The position numbers and the translations under genes were made by a program. From Lingula anatina (lineage: Eukaryota > Brachiopoda > Lingulata > Lingulida > Lingulidae): DNA of 62,000 nucleotides. Positions 1 through 12,100 of the stretch are shown in pieces. Position 1 is the first letter of the stretch; every line of letters begins with the position of its first letter. The notes beneath the pieces are model-generated. The model saw only the letters and a program-made list of their open reading frames with translations. It made no database searches and was not told the DNA's origin. The stretch is from contig NW_019775669.1 in the NCBI RefSeq assembly GCF_001039355.2, positions 583,376 through 645,375 on the forward strand, read 5' to 3'.

Positions 1-2132
1 CTCCCCCCCCCCCCCCCCTTTAAAGCCGCCACTGAAGTATGACTTTCCTTTTGTTTATATTTATGTCTTTTTTTGTGTCTGTCAATGAATGCAATCACGG
101 CTCCTTGACGATAATATGATAATGTTGTTTACTTGTTGTTTAATTATAATTCATTTGTAGATACTGGATGCATGGGTAAACTAATCCCCACAATATGGTA
201 CTCTGTAGACGATTAAGCGCCTTAGCTAAACAAAAAGAATCGCAAACTTTCCTGGTTTTTATTATAAATGTTTATGTAAGGACAGAAAAACAAACACAAT
301 TTTGCACCTTTTTATTATATGACGCAAGAAAATTTACTGCCCTACTCTGACCAATGTCTTTGTAGATGTTATAGATGTTATCTATATTTCATTGCTTTGC
401 AGAAACAAAAATGTTTTTTTTGTGTGTGTGTGATTTTCTTTCAAGCTACATTTCATTTTCTAGAATTAAAATGTATACAGCTAATAATTCAATTATATGT
501 AAATCGTTACAAGCTATAGGACGTGGGGAATCTATACACTAAATAATTTTTTTTAATTAAAAAAAAACACCAGGATACCCGGTATGTACGTAGCCAAAAT
601 AGGTACGTCTCGGGTATGTTTTCCTCTGATACATGTAGGCCTAACTTTCAAATAAGATGACATTTTGTTCAAAATAACAATTTGAAGTTCAAAACACAGT
701 CTAGAGAAATATGAAATTTTATAAATACATTGTACATTGTACTTGTCGGTCCACTCTATAGTGTGTCTGAAAACAATGTTAAAATTCTTTTCCATATGAT
801 CATGAATAATGTTGCCGCTGGAACAACAGCATATCATGTAATCTGTTACTTCTCTACCCTTATGTAATACTCTATCTTAGTAGCTTTCTCTAACGGTTAG
901 TAACTAATTAATTTTATGCACTACTGCTAATAAATTGTACATCTGCCGTCAAAACTGGCGAGATATTGCAATACATACTTCAAAACCCATATTTCACAAA
1001 TAAACAGTTTAAAGAAAAAGTTAATAAACGGAATTTATTAAAAGTTAGCTGATCAAATAAACCACTTTGTCTCAAATGCATTACCCACTCATCTACTAAT
1101 GAAATAAAAAGATATTAACCAATCCTAAGATACTGCCTATTAAAAGGACTCTCTTTTTGGTCTCTATTTTTATCTTTTTGCCTCAAGGAATAAGAAGCCC
1201 AGACATTACATATGAGTAGGCCTACTATAAGGCCATAGTCTGATAATACGCTGAATTTTAACTAGGCAGATCGCATTTTGCCTTAAATGACAAAATCCTG
1301 ATTAAATCTCGTCGATGGAATTAAAAAGAAATCTAATACAATTTCTGTGGGGAAACTCCTGGTTGAGCGATGGAAATTCCCACACGCCAATTATAATGCA
1401 CAAATAGTTTCCTGAGACCTTAACTTATCTGTACATGAGATCAGGATCTATTGTCAATCAATGAAGAGACCGTCCTTTATTCCACATCAGATTGGCACCA
1501 AAGACAATCTGTTCGGTTATCCAAGTTTCTCGCGAGTTGACAGGTTTGGTGATGTTAATTGTACGTGTCCTTTAGAAATGATATTTTCAGAAAAAACCTC
1601 TAGACTGTTGAGTTCAAACAGTTATACGTATTTTTATGGATAAATAATTTTGTATTGCATAATCCGAGTCAAACAGCTTATTAATTTCCTTTGATGCCAA
1701 TCTGATCCTTTAAGAATTAACAGTGCCAAATGGCCAGTGATGAAAATCAACCAACTTTATGCTGTGTGACCGACTTCTACGGATCGGCAATAATCTAATT
1801 GATACACGATAAAATGATAAAATACAAACACCATATAAGCCCTGCTTGTTCTCTAAAACCCTTTTTTTTTTTTTTTTTTTTTTTTTTTGCAGTCTAACAA
1901 AATTCATGTCTTGTTTTGTTACCGATATTCATCTGTTGCAATGCAAATAAAAATGCAAGGATTTATAAGATGAAGTGCTCTGCATACTTTCAATTCAGCT
2001 GATGCTGAAATGAGAGAACCTTTGGTACGTAAACTCTAACTACCAATCCAAACCTTTTTTACCGAAATGTTTTTCAACTTAAGATGCAATGCCCTTCTGA
2101 TTTTTTTTTTAGATTTTACCAAAACAAGGAAA
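1..2132. other. Gene-free stretch at left edge
   Basis: No coding exon is recognisable on either strand; all open frames are under 100 codons and lack splice or family support. It begins with an 18-base C run followed by a TTTAAAGCCGCCACTG sequence resembling the G/C-run edge of common invertebrate DNA repeats. A 27-base T run lies at 1862-1888. The part nearest 2132 is probably the 3' UTR of the minus-strand VTC gene. Confidence 0.6.
1862..1888. repeat. Poly-T run
   Basis: Twenty-seven uninterrupted T bases about 245 bp beyond the stop of the minus-strand VTC gene. On the minus strand it reads as an A run and may mark an old retroposon tail. Confidence 0.9.
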
Positions 2133-3538
2133 TTAACATTCCAAGAATCCTTTCTCTCTTGAAAATAAAAGCTGCCAGATTTGTGGCGGTGAATCCATTA
2201 CAAGATAAGTTATTACTTCCCCAGGAGGAGATGAAGAGTTCAGGACAGTGTTATCGAATGCTATTCCTTCCCACTGCTTGCTGGCCGTGGGTAGTTTGTA
2301 TTCTCGCATCTCAGAGGTTGCCAAGTCCCACGAGCGCAGGACACGAAGGTTGTCCAATAGAGCAAACAAGGAGTTATTGAAAACTGTCAGCGACCCAATC
2401 TTGGTTTCTACTTCTATAGCCTGCAAAGGCACTGGCACTGGTTTCCCAGATGATGTCTCCGACTTCAGAAAGAAGACCTGGATAAAGTCAGTCGACGAGC
2501 CGAAGAATGTGCCAGAGGTATTGTCTTTTTGGGGATTGCCGTACCAGGACATTTCGCTGTAGGTTATGCCTTCGAAGACTGGTTTCTCGCCTGTGGAATT
2601 ATATACGTTTATTATTATCATCTACACACGTAATCGGACAATACAAGCAGTGCGTTACCAAAAGCCAAATGAATGATTCAGAAAAGGATAACTTAACACC
2701 AATCAACTTTTAATAAACATTGAAATTGAATTGAGTGTTTAATTTCATAAAAAAGAGCCATTTCCAGCGTTGATATTCAGTATCGACAAAAATGATGGAA
2801 AATCAACCGTTTGTGGTCATTATCTACACAAATAATCGTACAAAACAACCAGTGCGTTATCAAGAGTCAAACGAATGATTCAGAAAAGGAAAACGTTACA
2901 CCAAACAACTTTGAATAAACATTTAAATTAAATTGAATTGGCTGTTATAACTCGTAAAAAAAGAGCCATTTCCAGCATTTATATTAAGTATCGACCTAGA
3001 AACTGATTCAGCTCTATGGCATCGACAACCGTTTGATCCTGCAGGTTGTAGAGCAGTGCCTGGTTGGTTGGGTACTCCGTGGCGATGTAGATCACATCCG
3101 GTGCCGCTGAACTACCGAAGGTCAACCCTTCAATATCATATCTTTCTTTTTCTGAAAAGAGAACGATCACCATTTTGGAAAAAAAAACAGAAAAAAAAGT
3201 TAAGAGTAGTTAATAGGGAGAGTACTAAATGGAGCTCAATTTCGACAAAACAAAGCCGTTGACAAGTGAATTAATAACCACTTAAATAGAAATCCAATTC
3301 AATGACTGTCACCTTTCTGATTTTTGTAACAGTTTTTCCTTCACTTCCTTACCGCTGATCTGTATGTATTCCTCAACTTTTTCACTCTGGAGGTGGATTT
3401 TGGCCAAAACATTCCCAGAACATGTCCACAGGTACAGACCAGAGTGATCCAGCAACGCATCACTCGGCTCAAAAAACGGGGGCAGGCTTATGTTCAGTCT
3501 GTGACAACGGTGAGACTCGTGAAGACCAAAATGCAAAT
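2133..3538 (-). other. C-terminal luminal beta-propeller-like domain (exons 10-12)
   Basis: Exons 3538-3353, 3151-2996 and 2590-2133 encode residues 708-973, an extension absent from fungal VTC proteins. The E-G-[IL]-x-[FY] motif recurs at Glu777 (DIEGLTF), Glu828 (FEGITY) and Glu929 (WEGIAF), each followed by strand-like stretches such as VIYIATE, LFALLDN and VITYLVMD. This repeating pattern resembles SdiA-regulated and phytase-like beta-propellers; the family assignment is tentative. Four N-glycosylation sequons (Asn723, Asn845, Asn893, Asn939) fit a luminal position. It may bind polyphosphate, a partner or calcium, or it may be a hydrolase; no catalytic residues can be named. The frame ends in TAA at 2133-2135. 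Confidence 0.65.
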
Positions 3539-4528
3539 CTGAAAAACAACATTGAGAATTGCAATAATTGTTTTCATACAGTTAGCTTTGTGATTGTAAA
3601 TGGCAGCTATAAAAAGTTATGCCTTTCTATAATGTAAAAGAAATTAAAAAACCAAAGAAAGGAACCCCCAGTTAAACCGTCCTAAAGAGCTTTGATAACC
3701 AACAATTGCTTTTAAGCAAATTTCTTCTGCAGCTTATCATATGTAAGTAACTGAATGAAAATGTACTTGATTTTGGCAGTGGTATTTCAGGAATATCTTC
3801 TTCTTTGAACAAAGAGGAATATTTTCTAAAGTGCAGAGAGAAGGTGGACAACATGGCCACACACAGAAACACGGTCAGAACGGCAGGTCCAATGACGTCA
3901 TGGTAGCCCGACTTGGAGTGATGTCTGATCCTGTACAGTCTCAGCTAAAGTTGGAAAACATAGCTCATTATAATATGGGTCATTTCAAAAACAATGGCTT
4001 AATTTTTCATAGTTTAAAAAAAAATTGACTATCAGAAGTTTTGTAAAAATTCCTGAAATGTTTAATCAATTAAACATTTAAAATCCAAAGAAAACAAAGT
4101 TAATTTATTAATCATGTTATTGACTGACTGGTTTACTGTTCAATTGATTAATCACCTCATTAATTGGCTGAATTATCGATCGATTGACCGATTGATCTAC
4201 CGCGCAGTTCGTTCGAGTCTTTACGTTTGTTCACATACAGTTTTCTTAATTTGCAACGGGTTACTTACATAGAACATTACGGCGGCGTATATCAGTATCA
4301 GTATGGCCAGGGGCATGAACAGCAGACCTACCACTCGAGCGTCTCTGTCCCCAAGGGACACCAAGGCACCACTGAGAGTTACCTGCAATACAGAGTGGAC
4401 GTCAGAGTGTTTTCTTTGGTTGGAGTTTAAAAACAACAGCATACTCTATACAAGAAGGAAAAAAATCTGAAAATAACATTCATTCAAAACGAATAATTGT
4501 AAGTCATTTTTTCGGATACGTTTTTTTA

Positions 4529-4563
<35 letters not shown>

Positions 4564-7500
4564 GTTGAAGATACAGTATTTAAGAATGTTGAGAACATTA
4601 GAGAGCTTTAACAACTGAAGGAGCAAGGAAAAGGCAAGCAAGAGGAACAGGTTCAATTTACCAATAATAGCGAAGACGTTAGCCATTGAATGAAGGTTCT
4701 TTCATTTGCAAAATATGTTTTTGGTTCTACTTTCAGACGTTTCATGGCTTTTGGTTGCTCTTTCTGGTTATCTGGATTTGTCTTGTGATGAGTCTTCGAG
4801 AACTTGGGCAGAATGAAGTTTCTGTATCTCAGACTTTCTGTACAAAATGAGACACTTTATTTAATGAAGCTATAAGAGTAAGTGGACAGAAAGATTGTTG
4901 TATACAGATATGTAAGTGACATACATTATTCCCCCAGAGAAAACTGCGCAGTGACGCATATCGCCTAATCCACACAACCAATTAAAACAAATACGTGTAT
5001 AAAGGTGTCTTTTTCCCTCAGTTTACACTCGACCCAACAGGTCGTTTATATGCAATCCTGTTCCCAGCTATGGCTATATAGTGCATTTTGCGGTAACCAT
5101 CTTCGTTACCTTCACTACAGTATCAAAAGTCAACAGCACTATACTCACGATGGTTAAAAAATAAAATCGGAAAAAAAATCGTGGATGAACAAAGCAAAAC
5201 TAATATTGTACATTAAAGGAATTCATTGTTGAGCGAGAAAAAATGATATTTGAATCTACCGGGGTAGTATGTTCATGTAGGTCTACTTAATAGTAACCCG
5301 ATGTGTTTGCAAAATGTCAAAAATAAAGCGAAATTTTCTTACTCTGTTCCTCCTGGATGTCGGGAATTTTCCCACTTTCAATTGTCATGGTGATGCTCTC
5401 ACGACTGGATCCGGCGTAATTCAAAGTGCCGGAGGAATGATCGCCAGCTGTGACATAGGCAGAATCCTCATCCTGGAAGAGGTAATCATTTTTGCCACGG
5501 TCTGAAATAACCTAAGGAAAAAACGTAAATTGCATGCTACTAAATACGTCCCAGGAGAGACAGTAAGTATTGTATCGCTTTATTTGACTTGCCTTCACTA
5601 TCAGTGAGTTGAAAAAGACATAAATTCACATGAATATATCACTTCCTTTTAACTGAATTTCCTCAACAGTGCATTTCAAATGATACATTTTCAAATAAAA
5701 ACAACATCGTTAACCCAAATATACAATGTGGCAAATTAACATTAAAATCTTTTAAAAAGGTCTTACATAACACTTCTACACACCTTGTTATAAACACGGT
5801 TATTCTTCTGAATTACATCATCATTGTACCAATATGGAAATTCCTTGACTTTGAGAGGAAAAAAGCTAGCAGCCGAGTGTTGAAACTTGGAAAACTTTGG
5901 CACAGGGCGGATGAATGGAGATTCCACTAGGGCATCAAGCCACTCAGGCGGAGGAATCCTGAGCTTCACTTCGAGGATTGTGTACGGAAACAACCGATAA
6001 TCTTGGTTCTTGATTATACCTTGAAATAAACATAATGTACAGGTCAATGGTGTATTAATGAATTTCATTTGACCAGGAATTGGCATTACACCCAATGGGA
6101 ACATAAACTGATGGGCAGTAATGGAATCATGATAGTCACAGAAAGACTAATGATAGTTACAATATAAATAAGAGTAGTTGACCTAGTCACAATTTATCAA
6201 GAAATGAAAGGTTAAGTTCTAAATCAAGAACCGTTTCCAACCTTCTTCATTGCGCTTCCACTCAGACTCGCATCTAAGACGATCCCCCTCGTCTATCATG
6301 GTTAAGTCAACATCGATAGTAATCCGTACGTCATTATTGTCTGGTAGCTGAAATGCCGTCCTCTTATACACCGTCCTCACTAGGGGCTGCAGGTTTTCTT
6401 TGGTTATTTGCCCCTGTATGTCACTAGCCAGTGCTTTCTTTGCTTCCCGTGGAATAGACTTTGACTCTCCTTAAACGAGAGGGAAGTGCTATTATTATCA
6501 ATGCCGCGAAATAAATTAAATAAGAAAAAAGATGTTCATCAAAACAGCATAACAAAATAGCAAGTAGTCTTCACATTAGTTCTGTTAGTACGTATCTGTC
6601 TGAATTCGTGCCTAATCTTGAAAAGAGAATCCACACATGACAGTCTACTCTTACCAAGCATATATCCTTTGACGTCATCCTCAGCCAATAGAAAACGTTC
6701 TTTAATGCTGCTCTCCCACACCCAGCTTTCATGATGGGTCTTCCTCTCCACAAACACCTCTGCACCGGGCGGGCCGTCTATTCTTGGACTCTATCAAGAA
6801 ATACAAAATATTTCACAGGCTTAAGTTAAACTTTGTCAGGTAGACATTTAGATACAAATGAAAAAAATAACTTTTTCACATAAATGGCACATACAAAAGA
6901 TATACATATTCAATTAAGTACTAGAAATACGATTGGGACTTACGTTTTTGCCATGCGGTAGATTGTACCATCGTAATCGAATTAAAAATGCTCCTTCCTC
7001 AAGCTTTACCCGCCTGTGGTAGCAGGCCAAACTAGGGTTGTCTAAATACACCGAAGAGACCCATGTTGTAGATGGTGGAGTACTCTCTAACAGGTTTTCG
7101 TCTGGAGATATTTTCTGTTTTGCCGGAAATTTGGTCCTGCAACATTTTATGAATGATCAACAAAAATATAAGAACCAAGCTCTGTGTCATGTCTGGTTGA
7201 AGCTGTTTAGTAATCCGTGCGAGAAAGCGGTCACAAGTTAAGCACTACCATACAGATTATTTAAAGTGGAAGCAATAACAATTAATTTTGATTTGCACTG
7301 TACACAATTTATTTACAGTTCATTTACAATATTGCATCACTGGATAACAACAACAACAACAACAACAATGATAAGAATACACTTATTGGAATACATGACA
7401 TACTAAACAGGCTAAATGGAATGTAACTATTGCCTGGAAGCTTTTACGAGAATTCTAGATCAGTTTGCATTCGCTTATTCGTGGCCTGAAGATCATAGCG

Positions 7501-9155
7501 GTCTTCTCTGAGATTTTCTCTTTAAAGAGATAGAGTCTCATCAAATCTGATATCATAAAGCTCATTGGAATAATGTATCTGGCCCGATCATTCAGTCGTC
7601 TATTGTCAGGGTTACCCCTATTGTGCATGTAGGTAAACAAATATTTTAAGAAATTTATGAACGGTCCAGAGCCCATGGACTAACAAGTACCAAGTCACAT
7701 ATAATAAAATTTAGTTATTCAACAACTCTTTTTGTTATTCTGACTTCCAAGCATCTAAAGAAAAACCTCGTCGGTCTTCAATAAAAGTATGTCAAGGGCA
7801 AACGACGTCTCTCATCAAAAACCGCCAGAAAAATGCCATTGTATTTTTAACAGTTCCAGCCATTTTTGTCTGAGATTGTCAATAAAAAATAATAATTGTC
7901 TTCGACTCGTTGACTAACACTAAATAACACTATATCCGGTTTACACGCGCGCGAACCACGTGGAGTGCAGTGTATTACCGATAAAAAGGATATATTATTT
8001 ATTTATAATTTTCTACTCCCAAGTTTTCTGTAAACCCTTAGCTTGATGCTTCATGATAGGGTTTTCTATAACTCATATTTTTATACCCTTTCTCATAAGT
8101 GATAACAGACGCACCACAATTTAATAAAATATTGCTCGTTTTCCTTCCAATGCCTGGTTCACAAGCAAAGTTCATTTATGAGACACATAACAATTTTCTC
8201 ACAAAGAACTATATAAACTATATCACCCGTATACAGAAACATATCTACTAGTAACTGCATAAAATTATTCCCCGCATAAACAACTATAAAAAAAGAACTC
8301 TTACGCAAAACCATTAATATATAGGGCTCGTATGAAAATTGGTTCAGTGATATTTGAAACACAACACTGTTGATATAAAACCCATCAGATCGCAAACGTC
8401 ACCTCATACTACACTTCTGTAAATGCATATGTTGCAGGCCAGATCAGAATCCAGTCCAGTTCTGAACTGACCTACGCCAGATCAGATTACGAACAATCAA
8501 AGATAGCCAAAGTCTCGCGACTTAGCGTAAAATCAAGCCGTTTTTCGCGGGATGTGAAAGAAAGTGTGTCTAGAAATAATGACAGACTAGTGAGTGCAGT
8601 GCAGCGACGAGTAAAAGGTGATAAATTTATCCACGGATATTTTTTCGTGTTTTTTTTTCTGATTATTTTCTCTTTCTACGCGCTTTTCTTTCTTTCTTTC
8701 TTTCTTTTTCCACGACATTCCCAATCTACACAGTTTCACCCTTAAGGGGTAAGTTGGAGATTTTCTCTATAAATAAAGGTCTTAGCTTTTTTTTATTCCT
8801 GTCACATTCATTTAATGTATCTTTAAAACATCTAATTATGCTTGAGACACAGCTCCAACTTCATCGTGTAACTTAATATTGGGATTTTGGGGACAAAAAC
8901 ACCTTTTTAGCTGTCTGATTTTCTCAGGCACCTGGACAGCTATAAACGTGCTTTTAATGGTATTATAACACTTGAACAAAGTACTACAAAAGTGAGACAG
9001 GGATTTTTCTTTAGAGACTTATTGATGATTTTATCTATAAAAAATGTGAAATAACATCAAAATATTAAGGAATTTTCACTTTCAAATTCAATAAATTGGA
9101 GAAGAGAGGATCAATCAAAATTTTTAAAAAGGCACTTGTAGCATGGAGATTTAAC

Positions 9156-9197
<42 letters not shown>

Positions 9198-12100
9198 TGT
9201 ATTTATTTGCAACTTAAAAAGTTGGATTTTACAATAAAAATAAATAGTGGTGAGATGCACGATCTTAAAATAACCTTGTAAGTGTTAAAATGATTCAATA
9301 CACATTAAAAGTTCATAAAAGCCTCAGTTCTTAAAATTTGATAAAGCCCATGGGATAAAAGTTTTGGATGATCGTACAGTCCTCAGTTTTGGCATATCAG
9401 TGCGTATGTCGTACAGCTCCCTTTCATGCTGCCGAACTGCCTAAGGTCAATCTTATTGGTCAGAATGTCCCAAATCCATTTAACAATAAAACCCTCCAAT
9501 AACTTAGAGAGCACATGGTAAGGGATATAAGAAAGGCATATACGGATTTAAAAAAAAGAATATTGGGTGTAAAAAAGAGCACTAGTGATAACTTAGTTTA
9601 TTGTACATAATTTAGTATATTATGAAAAGCGGGAGATACCCACTTCCAATAAGTATGAAGCTACGATTTTTTAATATTGCTTTAAATCCCCTCTTCGAAA
9701 AATTGTATCATAACAGCGTGCTATAAAGATCTACTCAAGAAAAATTTTGCTTGGGTAATTTGAGTACGGATTAACTGGAGAAACTTGGCTTGTCATTAAT
9801 TTTTCATGAAAATATGTCAGATAACTTTATTCTATTCTTGACAGAGTAAAGATTGAAAGATAATTTCAGAGAAACATTGACCGAGAAAATATCCACAAGG
9901 AGTAAAGGGCTATTGTACCAACATGTGGTTGAAAATTTTACACTGTAATTTTATTTAAATAATCTAATTTCACATAAATATAAGGAATTAATTGTCAAAT
10001 TTTGACTTTCATCACATAATCTAGCTATAGAAACGGGAAGGTAAACAGGCACAAATAAAAATTAAGAACCTGTAAACTATGTATTTTAGATGACATCGAG
10101 GATGAATTTCATTTTATTCTTTTAAGAATTTTAAAATGTTTTTGCTTCAGAACGATTAGACAGAAATACATCAAAAATTTTATTTAACAAACAAAGTGTT
10201 TTCAAGCTAATTAAATTGTTATCCATTAACTACGTTTACAATTAAACTACTTATGAAAGTACTTAAAATGTTCTTAAAGCACTCTCCTGTCAAAAGACAA
10301 TAGGTCGCGCCGTGCTTTATTTCGTGTAAAGTCACGTCATCCACGAATGCGTTCCACGCACCAGTGCACAGGGTGCTTTAAGCCAGATAAAGCACTCGGC
10401 GCTGAGCTTTACGCGAAATAGAGCAGATAATAGTCTCGGCTTCGCCTCGCCAATTATCTGCTCTATTTCGCGTAAAGTTCAGCGCCTCGTACTTTATCTA
10501 TACCGTCAGAGCTTGGACATGATGACGTTATTATGTCCAAGATCAGAGCTAGGATTAACGTCAGCCTGATGAGTTTTTATCATAACTACTAGTAATTTTT
10601 TTTTTACTTTATATTTTTATTACATTTCATTCTGATGAGCCATAGGGAGCAAGGGTTTAATTAATTGAATTGAACTGAATTTCACAAATAACATGGACCT
10701 CGTATGGAATGATCAACAGTACTCTCAAGTCATTCGAATGCAGTGTTTTATACAACTTGGGATAACCATAATTAAATGCTAGTTAAAGAATTGAATAGAC
10801 TGGAATGGCTTTACACATGTTCACGAGGACTTAGACCCCTCGGGTAAGACCCCATTTCCATAGATTTTAGATCGATCTATCCCTGTGGGGAGTGTCACTA
10901 GATTACTGTCAGCTTAGCCGGCTTAAGCGTCTGTCCCGCCTACTGAAAGCTGTAAGGGGGTAATTAACGATGGTGCGCGCTCGGCTGACTGCAAAATTTA
11001 GCGTGAACCCCCAGGGAGTTAGGTCGATCTAAATCTTAATCCCTGGATCGATCTAAATCTCTGGGAATACACCCTAAGAGATAAGAATGAGTATGAACTT
11101 TTATCAGGAGTCAGAAAAGTCATCTTACAGGTGGACAATGCAGCTCAGTTAAATTTGACAGCTTAACATGCTGCTTGTCTCTCTCTCCTCGGGTGGCACG
11201 ATTGTCGTCATCGGACCACGTGACCACGTAGCTCATTAACTCCCAGGCTGAGCAAAAAAGACGTTTTTTACGCCAAAAATTTACAAAACGAGCTTTTAAT
11301 TTGTGTATTTGGCTAACGATATCGTTAGTTGGGCATGTTCTCTGAAGAATATGTTCCGTTCAGTCCATTAGTTAGTTAGAGCCGTGTTTCAAGCATAATT
11401 AGATGTTTTAAAGATACACATGTACATTAAATGAATGTGACAGGAATAAAAAAGACCTTTAATTTAAGAGAAAATCTCCAACCTACATTCCCCCCTTAAC
11501 AGCAATTTTAAGTCGTGTACAGCAATAATTATTTTCGTAAACCTTGTGACAATTACATTATTTACAGAAAATTAGTAAATCAAAATGCTTTAAAAGATTA
11601 TATAAATCAAATTTTTGAAGTTAACAAAAAAAAAACTTACCTTTTTTTGTCCTTGAACACATAAACTGGCAAGTGTTTTATCAAAGCTGCCTTGACAGCA
11701 AACGTATCTTCCGCCTTCACCCAATACTTCACGCTTTTCCTTTCAAACACATCACTTTCGCCATTTTCTTCCGAGTCTGAGCCCTTGGATCCCTCGCACT
11801 CTGCTTGGACACTTCTAATGGTACCGTAAACAGCGCTTACGTGAAACAGAAAGGCCTCTAGTTCGTTGAAGGCCCTCCCAAAAAACTGCTCGTGGTTCTG
11901 GGCAAAATACCAGTTGCTGACGACCCCGGTTAGCTTGTCGTGTTGTTCGACTATCATACGGAACCCCTCACCATTCAGCAAAGTGAATTTGGCCAATTCT
12001 TTAAGCTCTTCAACAAAATTGTCAGTGAGCTCAGTTAATCTTTGAATCGGCGAGAATCCGTTTTCGCGTTTACTCTTCGAGCTTTGACATTTTTGCTGTA

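Larger units (their letters stand above)
8742..11499. mobile_element. TTAA-flanked inverted-repeat element, about 2.76 kb, non-autonomous
   Basis: Inverted terminal regions of roughly 115-120 bp lie at 8746-8858 and 11373-11495. Both contain GGTTGGAGATTTTCTCT-type and TTCCTGTCACATTCATTTAATG sequence in opposite orientation, plus a shared TCTTTAAAACATCTAATTATG block. Both outer edges are TTAA (8742-8745 and 11496-11499), directly followed inward by a G/C run (GGGG left, CCCCCC right). A TTAA target duplication is typical of the piggyBac class, but no transposase frame is present inside and the terminal sequence alone does not fix the superfamily. The element fills most of intron 1 of the VTC gene and ends about 140 bp before the SPX-exon donor. 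A CTTT tract (8684-8709) lies just outside, and an AAT tract and smaller palindromic elements lie inside. Confidence 0.75.

Noticed and set aside
10290-10545. CRISPR array or bacterial attachment site at the palindrome cluster
   Set aside because: There are no regularly spaced direct repeats and the setting is a spliced eukaryotic intron; fold-back repeat arms account for the pattern.
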